In this document: piece after piece, positions 53,737 through 64,000 of the stretch
Numbering within the stretch: position 1 is the stretch's first letter
How the letters are laid out: each line of letters opens with the position of its first letter
From: an uncultured Alphaproteobacteria bacterium
GTDB lineage: Bacteria > Pseudomonadota > Alphaproteobacteria > RF32 > CAG-239
DNA length: 64,000 nt
Direction: 5' to 3'
Assembly (NCBI GenBank): GCA_944391685.1
Contig: CALXUM010000001.1
Coordinates: 1 to 64,000, forward strand
Program-made: the position numbers and the translations under genes
Notes under the pieces: generated by a model
Told to the model about the DNA's origin: nothing
Database searches by the model: none
What the model saw: the letters and a program-made list of their open reading frames with translations, nothing else

Positions 53737-54342
53737 AGCAATAATCACGGCCTGAGTCCTATTGGTGGCTCCCACCGTTCGTAGCAATGCATTTATGTGT
53801 AGTTTAACCGTTGCCTCAGATACTCCCATATTATAAGCAATTTGCTTGTTGGAAAGACCTTGTGCTACATAAGACAAAACCTCTGCCTGGCGATTTGTTA
53901 AATGCTTGCTTTTTGTACGCTTTCTATCTGCAAAACTTGAAGAAGATTGTTCTAAAACTGAAGGTGGAAAATAATTTCCTCCATCAATAATTAACTTGAT
54001 GGCAGAAGTTAATACCTTGGTCTCCAATCTTTTAGGAATATATCCGCAGATGCCGATATCTAAAGCTTTTTTTATACTGCGGTTATCTTCTGAGGCTGAT
54101 ATAACAACGATTTTGCTTTTTTTTGACGCCTCTTTAATTTGAGTTAATCCTTCTTCCCATTTCATGTCAGGCATATCCAAATCAATAATTATCAAATCTG
54201 TTTCTGGATTGGCCTGAACAGCCTTTAATGCTTGTGAAAAATTTCCGGTTTGTGTAATTAAAGCATTGGGATATATTTTTTCCAAGTGCATGCTTAATCC
54301 GTCACGAAAAAGAGCATGATCATCTGCTATCAAAATTTTCAT
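53716..54342 (-). CDS. LuxR/NarL-family response regulator
   Basis: 208 residues from ATG 54342 (MKILIADDHALFRDGLSMHL) with GGGAGG before it; an extra upstream in-frame start is rejected. The receiver keeps DD (7-8), the phosphoacceptor in LIIIDLDMPDM (about 57) and the Lys in GYIPKRLE. The C-terminal LuxR helix-turn-helix is LTNRQAEVLSYVAQGLSNKQ, then IAYNMGVSEATVKLHINALL. No sensor kinase is adjacent, so it is an orphan in this window. Confidence 0.93.
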   Translation of the reverse strand: MKILIADDHALFRDGLSMHLEKIYPNALITQTGNFSQALKAVQANPETDLIIIDLDMPDMKWEEGLTQIKEASKKSKIVVISASEDNRSIKKALDIGICGYIPKRLETKVLTSAIKLIIDGGNYFPPSVLEQSSSSFADRKRTKSKHLTNRQAEVLSYVAQGLSNKQIAYNMGVSEATVKLHINALLRTVGATNRTQAVIIAQKMGLI

Positions 54343-54461
54343 AACAACCTCCCCAAAACTCATTTTAAGAGTTTTTAAACAATATCATTAAAGCTGAACC
54401 GCATAAATTAATACTTTAGTATTTATATATAATACAACTTTTGATATTTAAAGGGGATTTT

Positions 54462-54923
54462 TTATTTTTCAGGCAAATACAAAACTTCCACACCCGATTC
54501 GGCAAACATCTCGGAAGAATATCCAACCTTATCTCTCCAAGTATTTTGCGGGGCATTTTCGGGAAATTCCGGTTTTCTGGTAACCACCATTTTTATTCCC
54601 GACTGAATAATTGCCCTTGCACAGTCAGGGCAGGGCATGGAAGTCACATATATGACACACCCTTTTAATGATGCTCCGATTAAACAGGCATTATAAACGG
54701 CATTTCTTTCGGCATGCTCAAAAAAGTCATATTTGGTAGGACGTTCAAGCCTTTCCGGCCTGTCATCATCAACCCCTCTGACCAAACCATTATATCCGGT
54801 TGATCTTATTTCCCTGTCAGGCCCAACCACCACGGCTCCGACTTTTGTTGAAGGGTCTTTAGACCAAGTGCGAACCAGTTCTGCAACTTCCATAAAACGT
54901 TTATGCCATTTATCTGAAAACAT
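54462..54923 (-). CDS. Deoxycytidylate deaminase-family enzyme
   Basis: 153 residues. Zinc-binding HAERNAVYNA (His, catalytic Glu) and MPCPDCARAII (two Cys) are intact. TGYNGLVRGVDDDR is typical of dCMP deaminase/ComEB. Converts dCMP to dUMP for thymidylate synthesis, the likely role in the absence of competence genes here. Confidence 0.92.
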   Translation of the reverse strand: MFSDKWHKRFMEVAELVRTWSKDPSTKVGAVVVGPDREIRSTGYNGLVRGVDDDRPERLERPTKYDFFEHAERNAVYNACLIGASLKGCVIYVTSMPCPDCARAIIQSGIKMVVTRKPEFPENAPQNTWRDKVGYSSEMFAESGVEVLYLPEK

Positions 54924-55003
54924 TGCTCATCTCCTAAAATATGATTGACAATATTATAAAAATGAAAGAAGTTATAGGCAACACTTTTTTATAATTTTAA
55001 TAG

Positions 55004-56290
<1,287 letters not shown>

Positions 56291-56305
56291 GTTGTAAATA
56301 AGATC

Positions 56306-56339
56306 AAAAAAACCGCCTTTGTTTGAGGCGGTTTTTTTG
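56306..56339 (+). terminator. Terminator after eno
   Basis: AAAACCGCCT pairs with AGGCGGTTTT over a TTGTTTG loop, with a T run. Confidence 0.92.
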
Positions 56340-56480
56340 TTTGCGAAATGGGTTTAATTCTTTATCAATAAATATTTGTTATAATGCTAACCATGTTTTA
56401 GACAAAAAACAATTGTTTTTTTCTATTTTTATGCTACAATGAAATAAATAAAACAAATATCTTCTCAAGAGGGCAAAGCC

Positions 56481-58550
56481 ATGGCGGATTTATATCAGTT
56501 TAATTTTGAAATGGATGAAAATAAATTAAATTCCTTACAGGAATACGATTTATCATATTTTCGCGAGGAATATTATAATGATGCCGCTGTAACCAAAATT
56601 GAAAATTTTGAAAAAGATAACCAAGAACTGCAATCCCTAAAAGCTCAAATAGACGCTGAAAGAGCAAAGTGTGAAGCAGATGATGGATATTCCAGAGAGC
56701 GTCTTAATGATTTGGAAGCAAAATATGTAGAAAAGTTTGACAATAGTTTTGCTGGAAGTGAAAGTAGCCCCAAAAGAGTTGGCAACCTCATTAAAACTTA
56801 TCAAGAAGTCAAAAAACTAAATAATTCCAAGCTAGAAAAAAACTTTGAATTTTTAATGTCTTTTTCTGAAGGCAATCAGGAAAGTGGTTATGCCGAAGAC
56901 GGTAATGTCAACGTTAGCCGTCTGCAAATAAAAACCGGACAAGACGGTAGTCCCCGTTTGTTAATGGTAATGAAAAATCTTAGGGGTACCGGCCTTGACT
57001 TTACTATTGAAGACGGTCGTTCAATAGTTTTTGCCAAAGATGCCAAACTAACTCGTGCTCAAGTTCAGGCTTTTGCCCGTTTCTTTGCTGATAATGGCAT
57101 GAATATTAACGACTTCAGTAGCCTTGCCGATATTAAGGTCTTTGAAGACGATGGTAAAGAAATAGGCAGTTTTGAAGATAACTTCAAACAAGAATATGAT
57201 AATTTTGCCAACCAAAACCCTGAACAAGAATTTGAAGGTATGGATTCTCCTGCCGGAGAAGTAATAGGCGGTCAAGCTCCCGAGGCTGTCGGCACATATA
57301 AAGATTATATCAATTCAACCTCAAACAATCGAGCCAGTTTTAATAGAAAAGAAATTAAAAAAGCTATTAAAAAACGGGCTAAAATAGCAGGCTATAATTC
57401 TCGCCTGTTAAAAACCATTCAGATGCCTGATGGCAGTTTCTGCATTTGCGGTTATGCCGACAGTAATGCCATGATTGATGATATGAAGACAGATAAAGAC
57501 GGGCATGTCAAACATACCAAAGATTTTGCTGTCAGAGTTTATCCTACCAATCCTCCTTCAGCTCAAATGTATTTACGTCCGGGAGCAGAATTTAAGGCTT
57601 CTCATGCCAAAATGGTGATAGCATCAGCTAAAGCTTGTGGTTGTACGGAAATAAGTATTGTATCAACCGGAGAAATCAGCGGTGCAGAAACCAAAGCATG
57701 GTTTGAAGCTTCAGGTGATCAGCTGTTTCCTATTCATCTTAAACAATCTGCAAATGATGATGGTTTTGACGGTTTTAATAATGATCATTTACAAGCCATG
57801 TTAAAAGCAATTAAAGATAAGGGGCAAGGTCAGGGAGATAACGATACCAAAGAGATACTCTTGTATAAAATGCGCGTAATTGAAAATATAGAAGGTTATA
57901 ATCGCTATAAAGAAAGTATAGGTGAAAAAGGAGTAAATCAAAGCGTAAGAACTGCGGTAAGCCATATGCATGGTGACATTAAATTTGGTATGTTTAACGT
58001 CAGCTACAAAGGTCAGTTAGAAAAATACATAAACGATAAAGTGGAAAAAGGAGGCTGGAATACAGCAGATTTAGCCGCTGCTTACATAGCTATGGGTAAG
58101 GTGCTTAAAGCGGTTGAAACAGGTAAAGATTCCAACGGTAAGAATATTGGTTATGATTACCTTGATCGTAATGGAAATAATATGGAAATTCTGCAAAATG
58201 TATTAGTTAAAGAAATTGATAAAGCTCGTCCGCAAGTAAGAGCCGGAATTCTAAAACATCTTCAAGGCGAAAGAGGAATGCAAGATGTTCAGGATTTTGA
58301 TGATTTGGATAACAATGATGCACAAGCTGGTAATGCAGTTTCCCGTGCAGCTAATAATTTCCTCAATCAAACAAAAGAATTATTACAGAAAAATGTTGTT
58401 GGTCCTCTTAAAGATGGTTATGGAGAAAGTGCCGATTTTAAATTTGATATAACCGGCAGAGCTGGGCCTGCAACTCAAAAAGATTTGAAAAAGCTGCCCA
58501 AAACCAATAATAACATTCCAATTTCTGCACGTAGCAATGAAGGTAGGTAA
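56481..58550 (+). CDS. Large unknown protein with two LPD-like modules
   Basis: 689 residues; the ATG follows AAGAGGGCAAAGCC. No signal peptide or membrane helix. N-terminal coiled coil about 1-115. Two sections look related: about 155-215 (LLMVMKNLRGTGLDFTIEDG, then SIVFAKDAKLTRAQVQAFAR and FFADNGMNI) and about 345-420 (FAVRVYPTNPPSAQMYLRPG, then AEFKASHAKMVIASAKACGC). The strand-strand-helix-G outline recalls the LPD7-type accessory modules of large mobile-element proteins; this is a tentative reading. C-terminal 250 residues are helical, ending in a Lys/Asn-rich tail. The next gene is convergent. Confidence 0.55.
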   Translation: MADLYQFNFEMDENKLNSLQEYDLSYFREEYYNDAAVTKIENFEKDNQELQSLKAQIDAERAKCEADDGYSRERLNDLEAKYVEKFDNSFAGSESSPKRVGNLIKTYQEVKKLNNSKLEKNFEFLMSFSEGNQESGYAEDGNVNVSRLQIKTGQDGSPRLLMVMKNLRGTGLDFTIEDGRSIVFAKDAKLTRAQVQAFARFFADNGMNINDFSSLADIKVFEDDGKEIGSFEDNFKQEYDNFANQNPEQEFEGMDSPAGEVIGGQAPEAVGTYKDYINSTSNNRASFNRKEIKKAIKKRAKIAGYNSRLLKTIQMPDGSFCICGYADSNAMIDDMKTDKDGHVKHTKDFAVRVYPTNPPSAQMYLRPGAEFKASHAKMVIASAKACGCTEISIVSTGEISGAETKAWFEASGDQLFPIHLKQSANDDGFDGFNNDHLQAMLKAIKDKGQGQGDNDTKEILLYKMRVIENIEGYNRYKESIGEKGVNQSVRTAVSHMHGDIKFGMFNVSYKGQLEKYINDKVEKGGWNTADLAAAYIAMGKVLKAVETGKDSNGKNIGYDYLDRNGNNMEILQNVLVKEIDKARPQVRAGILKHLQGERGMQDVQDFDDLDNNDAQAGNAVSRAANNFLNQTKELLQKNVVGPLKDGYGESADFKFDITGRAGPATQKDLKKLPKTNNNIPISARSNEGR

Positions 58551-58555
58551 TTTCA

Positions 58556-58587
58556 AAAAAGTCTCCGTTAAAATGGAGGCTTTTTTA
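58556..58587. terminator. Terminator between convergent genes
   Basis: GTCTCC pairs with GGAGGC (with a GT pair), flanked by A6 and T6 tracts, so it may act on both strands. Confidence 0.75.
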
Positions 58588-59277
58588 TTCTCGAACTCTT
58601 GTAATTTTAGGGATCGGTTTATTCTTCTCTACCCCTTTTGCCAAAAGAGAGACCAAAGGTCTGTAATGTTCACGTTGACGATAGTTTAGTTTTTTTTGCA
58701 AAGCCGGATTAGATTTTATTTTTTCTTGCAGTATGTTTTGCTTTTGCACATCTTCTGCCACCAGTGCAATTTGTTCTTTGGCATGAGCATCCAAGTCGGC
58801 CGGCTCTTCTCCGCTTAACCAATAACCGCGAGGTGAACCTTGTAAAGACATTCCTTTTCGAGCCATTAGAAAAGCATAATCAGGGCAGGCCAGAGTTTTT
58901 TTCCATTGATTTAAGCTAACCAAATTTTTTCCAAACAAAATCGGATCCCCGACTAATATTTCAGTTTTTTGGCTGTCTTTATAAACAGGAACCTCTATGG
59001 CAAAAGCCATATGGTAATCCCATTTTACTTCATTGAATCCACTGCCGTCTGCTTTGGGTAAGAAGGCTGAAACACCTTTTTGTTTGTTTTCCCTTTCAGA
59101 TAAAAGAGCGCAAACCTTATAAGTTTGATAGCCGTTTTTTTCAGCCTCGTTTGAGAGTAGATGTGCAAAACAGCAACAAACTTCATTGTCATATTCATAA
59201 GCTTGCTCAGGAACTGTTTTAAGCCATTTTTTATAGGCCTGATTATATTTTTCTATTTTCTTAAAATCCAATTCCAT
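58585..59277 (-). CDS. Protein-glutaminase-like (papain-fold deamidase-like) protein
   Basis: 230 residues from ATG 59277 (MELDFKKIEKYNQAYKKWLK) with AAGGAAG before it. The layout fits the protein-glutaminase family: a catalytic-Cys helix DNEVCCCFAHLLSNEAEKNG, a His in FNEVKWDYHMAFAIEVPV and an Asp in ILVGDPILFGKNLVSLNQW. This gives the C-H-D triad with W-x-x-H and G-D-P signatures. Family enzymes deamidate protein glutamines. There is no signal peptide, unlike the secreted Chryseobacterium enzyme, so a cytosolic or injected role is possible. The C-terminal 70 residues are helical and Lys-rich. Which of the three Cys is catalytic cannot be told. Confidence 0.6.
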   Translation of the reverse strand: MELDFKKIEKYNQAYKKWLKTVPEQAYEYDNEVCCCFAHLLSNEAEKNGYQTYKVCALLSERENKQKGVSAFLPKADGSGFNEVKWDYHMAFAIEVPVYKDSQKTEILVGDPILFGKNLVSLNQWKKTLACPDYAFLMARKGMSLQGSPRGYWLSGEEPADLDAHAKEQIALVAEDVQKQNILQEKIKSNPALQKKLNYRQREHYRPLVSLLAKGVEKNKPIPKITRVRE

Positions 59278-59421
59278 TTTTATCTTCCTTACATAATTAA
59301 AGAATATCATAATAAAAGAGATAATAAAAGCTGTTTTTTATCCTCTCACAAATATTGACCGCAAAAAAGTTTTGCATTAATGTACTATGCAAAATATAAA
59401 AAATGCTAAGGATTAATAAAA

Positions 59422-60849
59422 ATGAAAACACGCACCAGATTTGCCCCAAGCCCTACAGGATATATGCACATTGGCAACCTCCGTACCGCACTTTATGAGT
59501 ATCTGATAGCTAAAGCTAATAATGGAGACTTTATTCTCCGTATTGAAGATACTGATCAAAAACGTTATGTTGAGGGAGCAACTGACATTATTTATAATAC
59601 ACTAAAGACCGTTGGTATGAATTGGGACGAAGGTCCTGATATCGGTGGCAATTATGGTCCTTATGTTCAGTCAGAGCGTCGCTCAATATATGCCGAATAT
59701 GCTCACAAGCTTGTGGAGTTGGGTGGAGCTCATTATTGTTTTTGTTCTAAGTCTGAGGCTGATGAAGAAAAGAACGATGAACTAAACATCAAGTTCAAAG
59801 ATCCATGCAAACTTATTTCGCTTGCAGAGGCCAAAAAGCGTGTTGCCGCCGGAGAACCTTACGTAATTCGCCAAACCATCAACAAAAAAGGCAAGTCTAA
59901 ATATCATGACGAAGTTTATGGCGATATTGAAATTGATTATGATGAGTTGGACGAAGGTGTTTTGCTAAAATCAGATGGTTTCCCAACCTATAATTTCGCC
60001 AATGTGGTTGATGACCATTTAATGCAAATTACCCACGTTGTTCGCGGTAACGAATACATTTCATCAACACCCAAATATAATCTTATCTACGAGGATTTTG
60101 GTTGGCAGCATCCGCAATATGTTCACGTTCCACCGGTTATGAAAGATGCTCAGCACAAACTGAGTAAACGTAACGGAGATGCCTCATTTCAAGATTTGGT
60201 AGCCAAAGGATATCTGCCGGAGGCAATAATAAATTATATTGCATTATTGGGTTGGAACCCTGGTAATGATGAAGAAATTTTCTCTTTAGATGATTTGAAA
60301 AAGATTTTCTCAATAGAAAGACTAAATCGTTCACCGGCAATTTTTGATATCACCAAATTAACCTGGATGAACGGTTGCTATATTAGAGCCTTAAGTCCGG
60401 AAAAATTTCATGAACTGGCCCTGCCTTACTATAAAGACATGCCATCAAATGTAAATTTAACGGCGTTAAGCAGTGTCTTGCAGCCGCGCGTTGAAACTTT
60501 GGCGGATATTTCTTCTCAGGCTGATTTTATTCAGGAAATGCCGGAGTATAACCTTGAGCTTTATTCTAACAAAAAAATGAAAACTGATGCTTTGATAGCC
60601 AAAGCAAATCTCCCCGCAGTTAGAGAGATTTTATCTGCTCAAAACGATTGGAGCAACGAAGCTTTGTTTGAAAGCATGAAAGCCTTGGCTGAAAAGCTTG
60701 GTGTCAAAAACGGACAAATACTTTATCCAACACGTATTGCTTTGAGCGGTAAAGAAACCACTCCGGGAGGTGCAACCGAAATTGCCGTTATTTTAGGCAA
60801 AGAAGAAACTCTAAAACGTCTTGATAACGCAATACAAAAATTATCATAA
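59422..60849 (+). CDS. gltX: Glutamyl-tRNA synthetase
   Basis: 475 residues, class Ic. HIGH motif in FAPSPTGYMHIGNLRTALYE; FILRIEDTDQKRYVEGA; KMSKS equivalent in HKLSKRNGDASF. The anticodon-binding C-terminus ends in GGATEIAVILGKEETLKRLD. Whether a second GltX exists elsewhere, as in many alphaproteobacteria, cannot be seen. Confidence 0.98.
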   Translation: MKTRTRFAPSPTGYMHIGNLRTALYEYLIAKANNGDFILRIEDTDQKRYVEGATDIIYNTLKTVGMNWDEGPDIGGNYGPYVQSERRSIYAEYAHKLVELGGAHYCFCSKSEADEEKNDELNIKFKDPCKLISLAEAKKRVAAGEPYVIRQTINKKGKSKYHDEVYGDIEIDYDELDEGVLLKSDGFPTYNFANVVDDHLMQITHVVRGNEYISSTPKYNLIYEDFGWQHPQYVHVPPVMKDAQHKLSKRNGDASFQDLVAKGYLPEAIINYIALLGWNPGNDEEIFSLDDLKKIFSIERLNRSPAIFDITKLTWMNGCYIRALSPEKFHELALPYYKDMPSNVNLTALSSVLQPRVETLADISSQADFIQEMPEYNLELYSNKKMKTDALIAKANLPAVREILSAQNDWSNEALFESMKALAEKLGVKNGQILYPTRIALSGKETTPGGATEIAVILGKEETLKRLDNAIQKLS

Positions 60850-60853
60850 TTTT

Positions 60854-60882
60854 AAGCCCCTCTATTGAGGGGCTTTTTTTAT
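60854..60882. terminator. Terminator between gltX and the MFS gene
   Basis: AAGCCCCTC pairs with GAGGGGCTT over a TATT loop, with seven T on the plus strand. Confidence 0.9.
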
Positions 60883-60887
60883 AAAGA

Positions 60888-62177
60888 CTAGTGTTTCTTT
60901 TCTACAAACAAATCTTTGGCTTTATCAATTATTGAATCATCTTTGGAGATTTCAGCAAATATATGAGTTTGAGTTATAGGAATTGGGTCTGTTTTGGTAA
61001 CAGCTACATAGTTTACGTTTGGATGGAATGTAACTGATTTGAATGCATAAATTACAAAAGCCCCACTCACCACGGAGAAAGAAATCAAAAAGCTGATAGA
61101 ACCAAAAATCTGCATCAACAAAGATATCACAATTGGCCCCGTAATCATTCCCAAACTCTGTAACATGATTAATAATCCGCTGGCCTCTGTTCTTTCTTCA
61201 TCGCTTATTTTGTCATTAACATGTGAAACACAAATTGGGTACAAAACAAACACTCCGGCACCCAGCAAAAAAGATGCAATTGCAAGTTCCCAGATACTCT
61301 CTGTCATAAAAATTTGCAGCCAGGGAGCAACCAAAAACAAGCCACCTCCAATCCACATCATAACAAATCGTCTGTCCATTTTATCGGATAGCCTGCCTAT
61401 AGGAATTTGTGCACACATTCCCCCCATTATGCAAAAGAACATAAATAAAGATGTGCGTTGAATATCAAGACCGCTTTTCTGAGCATAGATTGCTCCCAAA
61501 ACATAAACTCCGCCGACAAACACGCCACTTACAATACAGCCAACCACTCCCATAGGTGCTTTTTTATACATTTCACGCAAAGACATAGCTTTGTGTTTGC
61601 TTATATCTGGTGTTGGTAATGCGGTCAAAGATATCGGCACTAAAGCAATAGAATACAGAAAAGACACCACAATCAAAGTAATAAACCCTTGTGGGTCAGG
61701 AATATTTAATAACAATTGTCCTGACGCCGTTCCTAAATAAGTTGTTACCATATAAACCGACATGATGATTCCGCGGTTTTTATTGTTAGAACGAGTATTA
61801 AGCCAGCTTTCCAAACACATCAATGAAGAAGATAAACAGTATCCTTCCAACAGTCTTAAAATTCCCCAATATATAGGATTAAAATATATGGCATGCAGCA
61901 ATACTAAAGCCGATAGTATTGAGATATAAGCAGAAAAAGCTCTGATATGCCCGACTTTGTTGATTATTTTATAAGATGTTAAAGTGGCAAATATATACCC
62001 CACATAATACACCGACAATATAATACCGGAATAAAAGGTTGACACATTTGCCCCGTTAAGACGCAAAGCCAAATATGAAGACAACAAGCCATATGCACTG
62101 CAAGCAAACAACGTTCCGGCAAAAAATGCCGTTAACGGTGAAAAAAGAGCCTCTAATGACTTAATTTTCTCTAACAT
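60888..62177 (-). CDS. MFS transporter, YcaD-like
   Basis: About 429 residues from ATG 62177 (MLEKIKSLEALFSPLTAFFA), just after AAAGGTGATA; an in-frame GTG two codons upstream is less likely. Twelve membrane helices by hydropathy. MFS loop motifs: SDKMDRRFVMM between helices 8 and 9 (IGRLSDKMDRR), and a helix-5 region TYLGTASGQLLLN. RLLEGYCLSSSLMCLESWLN is typical of the YcaD/MFS_1 subgroup. The substrate is unknown. It lies 21 bases after argS on the same strand and is probably cotranscribed. Confidence 0.88.
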   Translation of the reverse strand: MLEKIKSLEALFSPLTAFFAGTLFACSAYGLLSSYLALRLNGANVSTFYSGIILSVYYVGYIFATLTSYKIINKVGHIRAFSAYISILSALVLLHAIYFNPIYWGILRLLEGYCLSSSLMCLESWLNTRSNNKNRGIIMSVYMVTTYLGTASGQLLLNIPDPQGFITLIVVSFLYSIALVPISLTALPTPDISKHKAMSLREMYKKAPMGVVGCIVSGVFVGGVYVLGAIYAQKSGLDIQRTSLFMFFCIMGGMCAQIPIGRLSDKMDRRFVMMWIGGGLFLVAPWLQIFMTESIWELAIASFLLGAGVFVLYPICVSHVNDKISDEERTEASGLLIMLQSLGMITGPIVISLLMQIFGSISFLISFSVVSGAFVIYAFKSVTFHPNVNYVAVTKTDPIPITQTHIFAEISKDDSIIDKAKDLFVEKKH

Positions 62178-62204
62178 TATCACCTTTCTGGTTTAGATGG
62201 ATAG

Positions 62205-63944
62205 TTATTCTGCCGAAGCTTTTTTAAGCATAACTTCCGGAGCTTCAATACCTAACAAATACAACAATTGTTTTAAAATATCCCTAACCATTTTTGCCAA
62301 TTTTAAACGTGAAGCAGCCGCTTCTGTGGTTTCGGCATTCATTATTGAGGAAACATTATAAAATGTTGAAAAACTTTGCGCCAGAGTATAAGCATAATCA
62401 GAAATAACACTAGGTTCTTTTTCATTATGAGCTCGAATAATAATGGCATTCAATTGAGCAATTTTAAGAGCTAAGTCTCGTTCTTCTTTGTTCGTTATAA
62501 CGATTTTTCCTTCTTTTATGTTAGCTTCACCGGCTTTACGCAAAATAGAATTAATACGAGCAATTGCATATTGAATATAGGGACCGGTTTTACCTTCGAA
62601 TTTTGCAAAATCATCAAGCTCAAATACATATCCTGAAGCTATATTGTTTTTTAAATCTTGAAATTTTATTGCTCCAATCGCAATTTGATTAACAAGTTTT
62701 TCAATATCAGCCTCACTATAACCATCAACCTCATCAGCCGTAGGAATTGATTCTCTGACTTTATTTTTTGAAAGGGTAATCAAATCTTCTAAGTTCATAA
62801 CACCGCCGTCTCTGGTCTTAAAAGGTTTACCATCAGCCCCGTTAACCGTACCAAACCCGATGTGTTGCAACTTAACACCCGGTGCAATACCAAGCTTATC
62901 GGCAGTTTCAAAACACTGCTCAAAGTGCAAAGATTGTCGCTTGTCTACCACATAGAGAATTTCATCGGCATGCAAATCATCATAACGCATTTTAATGGTG
63001 GCAATATCTGTTAACTGATAACCAAAACCCCCATCGCTTTTAACCAAAATTACCGGAGGTTTGTTTCCTTCCAAACGAATAATTGTTGCTCCGTCATCAA
63101 CCTCGGAGATACCTTTTTGTGCTGCCAAAGCAACTATTTTACCGCAAGTCTCATGAGCATCGCTTTCCCCAAGCCACAAATCAAAATGGGCATCAAGAGC
63201 TTCATAGTTTTTCTTAATGGCATCAACAGAAACTTTACGCAAATGTTGCCAAGCCTTACGGTACTCAGGTTTTCCGTTTTGCAATTCGGCAGTTATTATA
63301 CGAGCTTTTTCTTTTGCTTGTTCATCTTCCTTGCAGCGAATGTTAGCTTTTTTGTAAAAAGCAGAAATTTCATCAATATTATAGGATTCTGTTTTGCTCA
63401 AATCACCGTCTTGATTAATGATTTCTGCCAAAATCATACCCATTGGTGTTCCCCAATCGCCCAAATGCACATCAGAAATAACTTTGTTTCCGGCAAAACG
63501 TTCAATTCTTTGGATAGCCTCACCAATCACGGCTGAACGTAAATGCCCAACATGCAGAGCTTTAGCAACATTAGGCCCGCCAAAATCCATTACTATGGTG
63601 ATCGGTTTTTCTACTTTAGCCACGCCAAAACGTTCATCTTGAGCAATTTCATCCATATTATTAGCAATAAAATCGTCAGAAAGAGAGATATTGATAAATC
63701 CTGGCCCATCAACTGATATTTTAGCAAAGGAACTGTCGCTTTGCAGTTCAGCCGCAATCAAAGACGCAATTTCACGTGGGTTTTTGTGTTCAATTTTAGC
63801 CAAAGCCAAAGCCCCGTTACACTGAAAATCACTCAAATCCGGGCGGTCGGAAACCTTAACGGCGGCAAATTTTGTATCAAGTCCCAATTTGCTGAAAATG
63901 TTATTCATTTTTTGGTTAATTGTATTTTCCAAAGATAATGACAT
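62205..63944 (-). CDS. argS: Arginyl-tRNA synthetase
   Basis: 579 residues, class Ia. HIGH motif in VAKALHVGHLRSAVIGEAIQ, with GGPNVAKAL before it; LGDWGTPMGMI; YVVDKRQSLHFEQCF; and the KMSKS region is degenerate (FKTRDGGVMNLEDLI), as usual for many ArgRS. The C-terminal DALR domain has the NVSSIMNAETTEAAASRLKL block, then LLYLLGIEAPEVML. The ATG at 63944 is followed upstream by 56 bases without features. Confidence 0.98.
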   Translation of the reverse strand: MSLSLENTINQKMNNIFSKLGLDTKFAAVKVSDRPDLSDFQCNGALALAKIEHKNPREIASLIAAELQSDSSFAKISVDGPGFINISLSDDFIANNMDEIAQDERFGVAKVEKPITIVMDFGGPNVAKALHVGHLRSAVIGEAIQRIERFAGNKVISDVHLGDWGTPMGMILAEIINQDGDLSKTESYNIDEISAFYKKANIRCKEDEQAKEKARIITAELQNGKPEYRKAWQHLRKVSVDAIKKNYEALDAHFDLWLGESDAHETCGKIVALAAQKGISEVDDGATIIRLEGNKPPVILVKSDGGFGYQLTDIATIKMRYDDLHADEILYVVDKRQSLHFEQCFETADKLGIAPGVKLQHIGFGTVNGADGKPFKTRDGGVMNLEDLITLSKNKVRESIPTADEVDGYSEADIEKLVNQIAIGAIKFQDLKNNIASGYVFELDDFAKFEGKTGPYIQYAIARINSILRKAGEANIKEGKIVITNKEERDLALKIAQLNAIIIRAHNEKEPSVISDYAYTLAQSFSTFYNVSSIMNAETTEAAASRLKLAKMVRDILKQLLYLLGIEAPEVMLKKASAE

Positions 63945-64000
63945 AATTAATTATTCCTTATTTTTCGCATTTAAAATAAAAATGATTAGGGATTAAAACT

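Overview
The window reads as one chromosomal segment of an AT-rich, flagellated, Gram-negative alphaproteobacterium; no species is assigned. The evidence is gene order and lineage-typical genes. The flagellar run is fliF-fliG-fliH(flbE)-fliN-flbD-flhA-flhF-flhG. rnpB sits divergently next to mraZ. lpxC-bamD-recN and prmC-DUF4167-clpB are in the order usual for the class. A TrcR (DUF1013) homologue is present, and zapA is followed by a probable 6S RNA. Many genes start at GTG or TTG behind clear GGAG-type ribosome sites.

Layout. 1-3.6 kb: two tandem flagellins and a secreted Sel1-repeat protein. 3.6-5.5 kb: accB-accC on the minus strand. 5.7-22.4 kb: a flagellar block beginning at a near-perfect sigma-54 promoter (fliK-like, flgD, a very large flgE), then a second run from fliF through flhG, a second FliK-like protein and a DnaJ/SH3 protein. 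22.4-24.0 kb (minus): ymdB-type phosphodiesterase, 6S RNA, zapA and a coiled-coil protein. 24.1-30.7 kb: mostly housekeeping genes (efp, an IMPase-like protein that has lost metal ligands, an OmpA-like protein, rpmE) plus two poorly known proteins and a TrcR homologue with a histone-H1-like tail. 30.8-32.5 kb: a third, unusual flagellin with a DUF1566/C-type-lectin-like insert. 32.6-36.1 kb (minus): ftsI-ftsL-rsmH-mraZ with three MraZ boxes. 36.4-40.1 kb: rnpB, lpxC, bamD, recN. 40.1-44.1 kb: an AT-rich accessory island with two paralogous proteins, small membrane proteins, a frameshifted HTH gene and a duplicated 470-bp segment. 44.2-54.9 kb (minus, one exception): clpB, a phosphoesterase, DUF4167, prmC, rpoH, asnS, a response regulator and a deoxycytidylate deaminase. 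55-64 kb: eno, a large unknown protein, a protein-glutaminase-like enzyme, gltX, an MFS transporter and argS.

How the genes fit together. Much of the window serves flagellar assembly: MS-ring and C-ring (FliF, FliG, FliN), export (FliH, FlhA), hook (FlgD, FlgE, FliK), placement and number (FlhF, FlhG), and filament (three flagellins). FlbD, a sigma-54 activator with an intact GAFTGA loop, is encoded here and could act at the sigma-54-type promoters before fliK and fliF. Envelope and division genes form the second theme. The most unusual loci are the lectin-insert flagellin (a candidate target of a diversity-generating retroelement located elsewhere), the island after recN, and the pair at 56.5-59.3 kb.
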